A DNA stretch of 12,080 bases from Thermodesulfobacteriota bacterium (GTDB taxonomy: Bacteria > Desulfobacterota > RBG-13-43-22). Below are positions 1 through 5,983 of the stretch, piece after piece (the stretch's first letter is position 1; each line of letters opens with the position of its first letter). The position numbers and the translations under genes were made by a program. The stretch is from contig JALOOY010000026.1 in assembly GCA_025454185.1 (NCBI GenBank), positions 1 to 12,080 of the forward strand, written 5' to 3'. The notes beneath the pieces were generated by a model. It was not told where the DNA came from and did not search any database. It saw only the letters and a list, made by a program, of their open reading frames with translations.

Positions 1-34
1 CCGGCCCCGTCTTCAGCAACGAAGGCGGGGCCGG
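1..34. repeat. Strong inverted repeat (hairpin) inside the DUF364 coding sequence
   Basis: Bases 1-14 pair with 21-34. The outer arm CCGGCCCCG (1-9) is exactly complementary to CGGGGCCGG (26-34). T10 faces G25 as a possible U-G wobble, and CTTC (11-14) pairs with GAAG (21-24). This leaves the six-base loop AGCAAC. There is no T-run directly after it, so it is not a classical intrinsic terminator. It lies in codons for a GPVFSNEGGAG segment, and the repeat may extend beyond the window edge. Confidence 0.6.
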
Positions 35-554
35 GGATTACCCCCTCTTTCCCGAATCTTCACTCCTGGCAGACATCCCCGGCCCCTCGCTCTTGGAAGT
101 GGAGGAAACGGCCTGCCGGGAACTCAACGCTGCCGAACTGATCCTCGAAAAGGGGGCCGGCAAAAATGTGGCTGTCATTGGCCACTTCCCTTTCTTACCC
201 CGGATTCGTGACCGGGTGCAGAACCTCTGGGTGATTGAGAAAAACCCCCGGGAAGACGACTTCAAGGAGGATGAGGTGGACAGACTGGTCCCTCAAGCCG
301 ATGTGGTGGCCATTACCGGTACGACTCTGACCAACCACACCCTCCCCCATCTGCTTGACCTTCGCGCCCCTTCGGCCTTTGTGCTCATGCTGGGGGACAC
401 CGTACCCCTGTCGCCGGTTCTTTTCGATTACGGCATCGACGCCCTTTCCGGAACCCGGGTGGTGGATCCCGACCTGGCCCTGCGCTGCGTCAGCCAGGGG
501 GCCAACTTCAGGCAGATCCGGGGCATCCGGAAATTGACCTGGTTAAAAACCTGA
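3..554 (+). CDS. DUF364 (putative heavy-metal chelation) protein, 5' end outside window
   Basis: The frame is open from base 3, so the start lies upstream of the window; the first internal start-like codon (TTG at 93) is not needed. The visible 183 codons match the C-terminal DUF364 domain (Pfam PF04016, named putative heavy-metal chelation domain). Recognisable family elements are a GHFPF motif, the VIEKNP segment, the DVVAITGTTLTNHT stretch, and the LGDTVPLSP and VVDPD segments. A DUF4213-type N-terminal half is usual in this family and would lie upstream. The exact chemistry is not known; family members often sit beside metal transport or metal-cofactor genes. The TGA stop directly abuts the ATG at 555 of the next frame, so translational coupling with the CDF gene is likely. 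Family assignment is from sequence pattern; the metal role is inference. Confidence 0.85.
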   Translation, partial: GPVFSNEGGAGDYPLFPESSLLADIPGPSLLEVEETACRELNAAELILEKGAGKNVAVIGHFPFLPRIRDRVQNLWVIEKNPREDDFKEDEVDRLVPQADVVAITGTTLTNHTLPHLLDLRAPSAFVLMLGDTVPLSPVLFDYGIDALSGTRVVDPDLALRCVSQGANFRQIRGIRKLTWLKT

Positions 555-567
555 ATGGGCTGGTCCC

Positions 568-572
568 AAGGA
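568..572 (+). promoter_or_regulatory. Ribosome binding site favouring the start at 582
   Basis: AAGGA lies 9 nt before the ATG at 582. No comparable purine-rich site precedes the alternative ATG at 555, although that start could be served by coupling to the DUF364 stop. Confidence 0.45.
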
Positions 573-581
573 ACCAACCCT

Positions 582-1823
582 ATGGCCGGCCGGTCCGCCA
601 TTAATCCAGATCCTGACCCCGAGTCCAACCTCATTATAAAGGTTGCCCGGCAGGCCTTCTGGTTGAATTTTGCTTTGGCGCTGCTGAAAACCGTCCTGGC
701 CTATACCACCAACAGTCTGGCGGTAACCGCCGGGGCGATTGATTCCGGAACCGATGCCGTCGCTTCTCTGATTTTGTACGGGGGTTTGAAATTGTCCCTG
801 CGCAAATCCCCTTCCTTCCCACTGGGCCTTTATAAAATCGAAAATCTAATTTCGGTCCTGGTGGCCTTTTTTATTTTTTTTGCCGGATACGAAATTTTTC
901 GGCACGTCCTGCAGCGGGGATCGGCGGTGCCCGATATTTCAGGGGGTGTGGTGGGGTTGCTTTTTCTGGGGACCCTGGCCACCTACCTCTTCGGACGCTA
1001 TGTCCTAAAGATCGGGAGGCGGACCGGGTCTCCCACCCTGCGGGCCGAAGGCCTCCATCGACAGGTGGATGTGCTAACTTCGCTGGTGGTTCTGGCGGCA
1101 GTGCTCCCGGGATATTTCGGGCGGCCGGGGTTGCTCTTCGGCTGGGACTTGGACGGGTTGGCCGCTGTTGTCATCCTGGTTTTTATCGGCTGGACCGGTT
1201 GGGATTTGCTGTCGGACGGCATGCGGGTTTTACTGGACGCTTCAATCGATTTCGAGACCCTGAATCGAATCCGAAAAATTTTGGAAACGAACCCTCTGGT
1301 GGTTGAAGTACGCTCCCTCACGGGGAGAAATGCCGGCCGGTTTCGATTCCTGGAAGCCGCCGTGGTATTACGCACGGATGATTTCCAAAAGGCCCAGCAG
1401 GTCCGTGAAGATCTGGAGCGCGCCGTCCGGGAAAAAGTGCCTCGGGTGGAGGGAGTGATGATCGCCGGCGAGCCCCGGTCGCGAACCAACTCCCGAATCG
1501 CGATTCCGCTGGATGATTTCTCGGAAAAGATAAGCCGCCATTTCGGGGAGGCGCCATTTTTTGCCATCCTGAACGTTCAGCGGGGGAATGGATCGGAGGA
1601 AAACCGGGAAATCAGGCAAAACCCTTACCGGGAAGTGGAAATCGCCAAAGGGCTGCGGGTTGCGGAGTGGCTGGTGGAACAAAATGTCGACGAGGTTTTG
1701 ACCCGGGAGGACCTTTCCCGAAAGGGACCGGGCTATGTGCTGGGGCAGGCCGGGGTCAAAACGGTCGTTACTCCGGAGGAGAACCTGTCTGCAGCCTTAG
1801 CTAAGATTCTCCGCAGAGAATAA
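582..1823 (+). CDS. Cation diffusion facilitator (FieF-like site) fused to a NifX-type domain
   Basis: Integral membrane divalent-metal exporter of the CDF family, probably driven by proton exchange. Using the ATG at 582 (413 aa), six membrane segments lie at about residues 25-41, 45-71, 86-106, 121-141, 162-179 and 190-210. The transport site is D54-x3-D58 in TM2 and H159-x3-D163 in TM5. This is the DD/HD arrangement of FieF/YiiP, which suggests Zn or Fe. A cytoplasmic dimerisation domain spans about 212-296. Residues 306-413 form an extra dinitrogenase iron-molybdenum cofactor type domain (PF02579 fold) with IAIPLD and SRHFGEAPF motifs. It could sense or buffer metal. I chose 582 because AAGGA at 568-572 sits 9 nt upstream. 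The ATG at 555, flush with the preceding stop, lacks a ribosome site but would add nine residues. Family call is firm; substrate is inferred. Confidence 0.9.
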   Translation: MAGRSAINPDPDPESNLIIKVARQAFWLNFALALLKTVLAYTTNSLAVTAGAIDSGTDAVASLILYGGLKLSLRKSPSFPLGLYKIENLISVLVAFFIFFAGYEIFRHVLQRGSAVPDISGGVVGLLFLGTLATYLFGRYVLKIGRRTGSPTLRAEGLHRQVDVLTSLVVLAAVLPGYFGRPGLLFGWDLDGLAAVVILVFIGWTGWDLLSDGMRVLLDASIDFETLNRIRKILETNPLVVEVRSLTGRNAGRFRFLEAAVVLRTDDFQKAQQVREDLERAVREKVPRVEGVMIAGEPRSRTNSRIAIPLDDFSEKISRHFGEAPFFAILNVQRGNGSEENREIRQNPYREVEIAKGLRVAEWLVEQNVDEVLTREDLSRKGPGYVLGQAGVKTVVTPEENLSAALAKILRRE

Positions 1824-1825
1824 CC

Positions 1826-2569
1826 GTGATCATCTTTTGGATTTTTTCTTTCAGCCTGCTGGGCAGTTTGGGGGCCGTTTTGGGCGCCGGCCTCTTGTTG
1901 TTTTGTTCGCCCGAAACCCGCCAAAGGCTGATCACGGTTTTGATCAGCTACGCTGTGGGAACGCTGCTCGGGGCGGCTTTTCTGGCCATGGTTCCGGCCG
2001 GTCTGCAGCGGGCCCCGGTCTTGCCTTTCTCCGCCGCGCTCCTGTTCGGGATCGTCCTGTTTTTTCTGCTGGAAAAGATGGTCCTCTGGCGGCATTGCCA
2101 CGAGGCGCACTGTGAGGTGCATAGCGGCCAGGGAATCCTGATCCTGATCGGGGATGCCTTCCATAATTTTTTGGACGGCCTGGCGATTGCCGCCGCCTTC
2201 CTGGCGGCCGTCCCATTGGGTATCACCACTTCCCTGGCGGTCATCGCCCACGAGGTGCCCCAGGAACTGGGCGATTTGGCCATTCTGCTGGACAGCGGGT
2301 ATACGCGGGGTCGGGCCTTTGTCTTCAATCTCCTGGCCTCCCTGACCACGTTACTGGGAGCGCTGACCGGATATTTTCTGCTGGAGACGTTGTCCCGCCT
2401 GATCCCCCTGGTTCTGGGCCTCTCGGCCTCGAGTTTTATTTACATTGCCGTGGCCGACCTGGTGCCCAGTCTGCATCGGCGGATCTCCTTCCGGGAAACC
2501 GTGCTCCAGACGGCCATGATCCTGGCCGGAATCGGCACCATCGGCCTGTTGCGGTTGTGGCATTCATGA
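1826..2569 (+). CDS. ZIP-family divalent metal transporter
   Basis: Membrane transporter of the ZIP (SLC39) family, which normally moves Zn, Fe or related metals into the cytoplasm. It has 247 residues and about eight hydrophobic segments, a normal length for bacterial ZIPs. Both signature helices are present: HNFLDG in TM4 (H113, N114, D117, G118) and HEVPQELGD in TM5 (H142, E143, E147, D150). These hold the binuclear metal site; the HEVPxELGD form is typical of the LIV-1-like branch. The TM3-TM4 loop (88-99) is rich in His and Cys (WRHCHEAHCEVH), the usual place for a metal-sensing loop. The GTG start lies 2 nt after the CDF stop with no clear Shine-Dalgarno site, so coupled translation is likely. 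Pairing an importer type with a CDF exporter type suggests two-way control of one metal pool. Confidence 0.92.
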   Translation: MIIFWIFSFSLLGSLGAVLGAGLLLFCSPETRQRLITVLISYAVGTLLGAAFLAMVPAGLQRAPVLPFSAALLFGIVLFFLLEKMVLWRHCHEAHCEVHSGQGILILIGDAFHNFLDGLAIAAAFLAAVPLGITTSLAVIAHEVPQELGDLAILLDSGYTRGRAFVFNLLASLTTLLGALTGYFLLETLSRLIPLVLGLSASSFIYIAVADLVPSLHRRISFRETVLQTAMILAGIGTIGLLRLWHS

Positions 2570-2611
2570 ATGGCCCCGGGAGCGGTTCAAATTGGGAAGG
2601 GCCCGGCCAAT

Positions 2612-2615
2612 AGGA
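2612..2615 (+). promoter_or_regulatory. Ribosome binding site that decides the radical SAM start
   Basis: AGGA lies 8 nt before the ATG at 2624, supporting this start over the in-frame ATG at 2570, which would add 18 unconserved residues. Confidence 0.5.
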
Positions 2616-2623
2616 AATATCTT

Positions 2624-3571
2624 ATGCTGACCTTTGGGCCTGTACCTTCGCGCCGGTTGGGAAGAAGTCTGGGCATCAACAACATTCCGCCCAAGACCTG
2701 TTCCTATGGCTGCTGTTATTGTCAAGTGGGCCGGACTACCCACAAGACGATCAACCGCTCCGCCTTTTACCCCGCGGAGGCCATTCGGGAATCCGTTCAG
2801 GAAAAGCTGGACCAGGCCCGCCTAGCCGGCGAAAGGATCGATTATCTGACCTTTGTGCCGGACGGGGAGCCGACCCTGGACAGCGACCTGGATCGGGAAA
2901 TCACCGCCTTGCGTGCTTTCGGTTTGCCGATAGCCGTCATCAGCAATGCTTCCTTACTGAGTCGGGAGGATGTACGTGCGGCCTTGGAAAAAGCGGATTG
3001 GATCTCTTTAAAAATGGATTCCGTGACCGAGGCCACCTGGCGCCTAATCAATCGACCCCACCGGCAGTTGGCGCTGCCCGCTATCCTGGAAGGCGCCCGG
3101 ACCCTGGCCCGGCGGTTTACCGGGCGGTTGGTGACCGAGACCATGCTGGTGGCGGGCCTCAACGATGGCGAAAAGGAATTGACGTCCCTGGCCCGGTATC
3201 TGGAAGAGCTTAAACCCTCCCGGGCCTATCTGGCGGTCCCCACCCGCCCCCCGGCCGAAAAATGGGTCAGACTGCCGGAGGGAAAAAATCTCCTTCGGGC
3301 CTACCGGATATTGGCCGGCTGCCTGCCGGCGGTGGAGCTCTTGATCGAATACGAAACAGGGGAGTTCGCCTCCTTGGGCGCCCCCGAAGAGGCCTTGTTG
3401 AATATTCTGGCCGTCCATCCCCTGACGGAGGAGGCGCTCATGGATTTTCTGATTCAAACCCAGCTTGGAAAAGATCGGATCGACCTCCTGATTCAGCGCG
3501 GGGAACTGGCCCGGGTGGCCTATCGGGATAAAACCTTCTTCATCCGACCTTTCCGGAAAGCCGCCGTTTAG
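2624..3571 (+). CDS. Radical SAM protein, COG0731 (TYW1-like Fe-S oxidoreductase) group
   Basis: Predicted cytoplasmic radical S-adenosylmethionine enzyme of 315 residues. The cluster motif is C26-x3-C30-x2-C33 (CSYGCCYC), preceded by the GPVPSRRLGRSLGIN signature typical of COG0731 proteins, which usually begins three to five residues from the N-terminus. A DGEPTL segment after the first third matches the SAM-binding part of the barrel. The last about 65 residues look like a small helical or winged-helix extension. The frame is open back to an ATG at 2570, flush with the ZIP stop. I prefer 2624 because AGGA precedes it and the family signature then starts at the expected place. The substrate is unknown. 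Its place behind metal transporters hints at a metal-cofactor or metal-linked maturation task, but that is inference. Confidence 0.88.
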   Translation: MLTFGPVPSRRLGRSLGINNIPPKTCSYGCCYCQVGRTTHKTINRSAFYPAEAIRESVQEKLDQARLAGERIDYLTFVPDGEPTLDSDLDREITALRAFGLPIAVISNASLLSREDVRAALEKADWISLKMDSVTEATWRLINRPHRQLALPAILEGARTLARRFTGRLVTETMLVAGLNDGEKELTSLARYLEELKPSRAYLAVPTRPPAEKWVRLPEGKNLLRAYRILAGCLPAVELLIEYETGEFASLGAPEEALLNILAVHPLTEEALMDFLIQTQLGKDRIDLLIQRGELARVAYRDKTFFIRPFRKAAV

Positions 3572-3740
3572 ATACAACCCTTATGGAAAAAATGGGTCTT
3601 GGTCAGGGGACCGGGAAACCCCACAAGGGCAGCGCCGCCAGAAACCCCGAATTCTCCCCCGTACTCAACCAAGGCCTAGCCGGCGGCGATGAAGGCTTAC
3701 ACCGGAAAGAGGGGCCACTCTGGGTCAATGGCCGTGTCGC

Positions 3741-4766
3741 TTAAAAGGATACGGTGTCCCCGTTGCCGACGTAGAGCTCGCTGCGGCTGCCGTATTTGGC
3801 CGTTCCCTTGACCACGGGAATGCCGGCCGCCTGCATCTTCTGAATGGCGATCAGGCCGGTGCAGTGATTGGCCGCCACTTGCTGCATTTTCATATCCGCC
3901 AATCCGCTGATCAGCGGGTCCAGTTTGGCATCCCACTGTTCAAAGGGGGCGATGTGCAGCCCGCCGTACAAGCCGTACAATTTCCCCCCGGTCTGGATAT
4001 GGTCCCTACCGTATTGCAGCATGGTCACCACCCCCATGTGGCAGCAGCCGGTCACGGTCACCAATCCTTTATCCTTGACATTAAAGAACAGGGCCTGTTC
4101 TCCCTGGACCCGAATCATAATGGGGATGTCAAAGGTGGCGGATGCGCAGCCCGGGAAAAGCCGATGGATCTTTCCCGGACCCAGTTCTGCCAATTCGCCT
4201 TTGAAACCGCTTTTTTGAATTAATTCCTTTCCTTCCGGGTAATAGCGGTTGGAGACGAGGAGTTTGATATCCGGCCGGTACTTCAGGGTCGCCGGAAGCC
4301 CCCAGAAATGGTCGATATGTTCATGGGATACATAGAGAAATTCAATCTCATTTTTGCGCAGCCGATCATCGATCCCCTCGCGCTGAAACACATAATCCAT
4401 CCAGGCCGGGTTCCAGCCCGTATCCAGCAGGATCCGGCGGGTCGTCCCGTCCAAGGCCTCCACCTCTACCAGGGCACTGTAGCCGCCGGCGTTTTTCGGA
4501 TGCCACTTAACGGCGTATTGGTTGGCCGTGGGCCCGCCAGCTTTCATGATATCGGCCATGATCTGGGCGTTATCGAACCAACTGGTCTCGGAGATACAGG
4601 TCACCTTCACCGATTTGCACTGCCCAATGTCCGCCGGTTCCGCGGCCCAGGCCTGGGAGCCCTTGGCCCCCAGCCTTTGGGAAACGTAAAGCCCGGCCCC
4701 GCCGGCAACCATTCCTTTGACAAAATCCCTACGATTCATCCCTTCCCGTCCCTGCTCTTCTTTCAT
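3741..4766 (-). CDS. Tat-exported metallo-beta-lactamase-fold hydrolase (COG1237 type)
   Basis: Predicted periplasmic MBL-fold protein of 341 residues. A twin-arginine signal is visible: NRRDFVKG at 11-18, then a hydrophobic Gly/Ala/Val stretch and a likely cleavage near AWA-A (39-42). The metal site is HEHIDH at 148-153, followed by H243 (GCCHMG), H271 (GGLH) and H301 (NHCTG). The GGLH and HCTG elements are typical of COG1237, the group containing archaeal dihydropterin-ribofuranosyl-aminobenzene phosphate synthase-like proteins; that named reaction should not be assumed here. The frame is open to 4874, but a start there would overlap the kinase gene. The ATG at 4766 has an AGGAGG site 5 nt upstream and places the Tat motif near the N-terminus. 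It follows the histidine kinase by 25 nt, so co-transcription is likely. Tat export suggests it folds with metal before export. Confidence 0.9.
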   Translation of the reverse strand: MKEEQGREGMNRRDFVKGMVAGGAGLYVSQRLGAKGSQAWAAEPADIGQCKSVKVTCISETSWFDNAQIMADIMKAGGPTANQYAVKWHPKNAGGYSALVEVEALDGTTRRILLDTGWNPAWMDYVFQREGIDDRLRKNEIEFLYVSHEHIDHFWGLPATLKYRPDIKLLVSNRYYPEGKELIQKSGFKGELAELGPGKIHRLFPGCASATFDIPIMIRVQGEQALFFNVKDKGLVTVTGCCHMGVVTMLQYGRDHIQTGGKLYGLYGGLHIAPFEQWDAKLDPLISGLADMKMQQVAANHCTGLIAIQKMQAAGIPVVKGTAKYGSRSELYVGNGDTVSF

Positions 4767-4771
4767 GGTAT

Positions 4772-4777
4772 CCTCCT
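4772..4777 (-). promoter_or_regulatory. Shine-Dalgarno site of the Tat MBL gene
   Basis: A perfect AGGAGG on the minus strand, 5 nt before the ATG at 4766, rules out the longer upstream start at 4874 that would run into the kinase gene. Confidence 0.75.
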
Positions 4778-4791
4778 GGTAATAAGGTTTT

Positions 4792-5922
4792 TCATGACCC
4801 AGCGGTATCGCCGTTTCCAGCCCCGCCTTCTTTGGGCAGGGTGACGCGAAAAATACTTCCTTTTTTGTAGGCACTTTCCACCGTTATCGTTCCGCCATGA
4901 GCGCTGACGATGGCCTTGGCGATGGCCAACCCGAGTCCGGAGCCTTCGGTTTTTTTATCGATCCGGCAGAAGGCGTCGAAGACGCAGGGCAGGTCTTCGG
5001 GTTGGATGCCGATCCCGGTGTCGGCCACCTCCACCAGCACATCCCGGGTGCGGTTTTCCAGCCGGACGGTCACCGAACCTCCCGGTTCGGTGAATTTGAC
5101 GGCATTATCCAGCAGGTTGGAGATTACCCGGTCGATCATGGCCGCGTCGGCGTTAATCAAGGGCAGGCTCTCCTGATCGTATTCAAGAAACAGGCGCAGG
5201 TCTTTTTTCTCGGCCACCACCCGCATGGCTTCGACGCGCCGGCTGAGGGCCTCTTCGAGATTATAGAGGGCCGGGATCGGTTGGTATTCGTTCCGCTCAA
5301 ATCGGGAAAAGTCCAGGAAGTCGGCAACGATGCGCTGCAGTTTGACGGTTTCCTCCTTGATGAGGGTCAGATAGTTTCTTTGTTTTTCAGTTATGGGTCC
5401 GGCTTTTTCGGCGAGCAGCCGGTTTAAAAACCCTTCCCCGATGACGATCGGATTTTTCATGTCATGGACCAGCATGGACAAAAAATTTTTCCGCTCTCTT
5501 TCCTGTCGCTTGATTTCCGTAATGTCCCGGAACAATTCGACCCCACCCAGGAAATTCCCGGCATCGTCAAAGATGGGAAAGACCGTCAAAGACAATGTGA
5601 CCGATTCTCCGTTCTTTTTTTTAAAAAATCCTTCCGTGGCGATCGAATACGTACGCCGCTCAAAGACCAATGAGAATAAAGGACAGGAATGGGGATCGGC
5701 GGAGCCGTGGAGGATTTGCAGGTGGGACTTTCCCAACAGGTCGCTCTTGAAATACCCGGTAATCCGTTCCGCCGCCGGATTGAACTCCAGAATAAGCCCC
5801 TCTTTATCGACCAGGGAAAAACCGACCGGCAGGTTGTTGAGAATGGCCTCGTAGAGCTGCGGGATCGAAAAAATCGTCTCTGTTACGACCGGGGCCATCC
5901 CGGTTTCATCCATTGGTGGCAT
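4792..5922 (-). CDS. Soluble PAS-domain sensor histidine kinase
   Basis: Cytoplasmic two-component kinase of 376 residues with no membrane segment. A PAS domain covers about 21-138 and ends in the usual FRDITE(I)KRQ linker; it contains a HSCPLF segment that could bind a ligand or metal or respond to redox. The dimerisation and phosphoacceptor domain has H153 in LVHDMKNP. The ATPase domain has the N box (NLLDNAVKF, N273), G1 box (DTGIGI, 301-306), F box around DAFCRI and G2 box (GSGLGLAIAKA). All catalytic motifs look intact. The start at 5922 is preceded by AAGGGG; the longer frame to 6174 would overlap the upstream gene and has low-complexity content. No response regulator is encoded in the window, so its partner is elsewhere. 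It lies 61 nt after the giant FHA-polyferredoxin gene and 25 nt before the MBL gene, probably in one transcript. Confidence 0.92.
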   Translation of the reverse strand: MPPMDETGMAPVVTETIFSIPQLYEAILNNLPVGFSLVDKEGLILEFNPAAERITGYFKSDLLGKSHLQILHGSADPHSCPLFSLVFERRTYSIATEGFFKKKNGESVTLSLTVFPIFDDAGNFLGGVELFRDITEIKRQERERKNFLSMLVHDMKNPIVIGEGFLNRLLAEKAGPITEKQRNYLTLIKEETVKLQRIVADFLDFSRFERNEYQPIPALYNLEEALSRRVEAMRVVAEKKDLRLFLEYDQESLPLINADAAMIDRVISNLLDNAVKFTEPGGSVTVRLENRTRDVLVEVADTGIGIQPEDLPCVFDAFCRIDKKTEGSGLGLAIAKAIVSAHGGTITVESAYKKGSIFRVTLPKEGGAGNGDTAGS

Positions 5923-5983
5923 TTTTCCCCTTCTGATTTCGATGCCGGGTCTTAAAGAGAGATTCTTGCACCCATTTTTTTGG

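Noticed and set aside
1733..2251. Open frame of 172 codons on the minus strand
   Set aside because: Antisense to the ZIP transporter and the end of the CDF gene; low-complexity Gln/Asp/Gly composition.
3572..3740. Possible bidirectional terminator or small gene between the convergent operons
   Set aside because: Only weak pairings were found: CGCCGCC (3633-3639) with GGCGGCG (3682-3688), about 40 nt apart, and GGCCA (3713-3717) with TGGCC (3729-3733). Neither is followed by a T-run, and no convincing small gene was seen.
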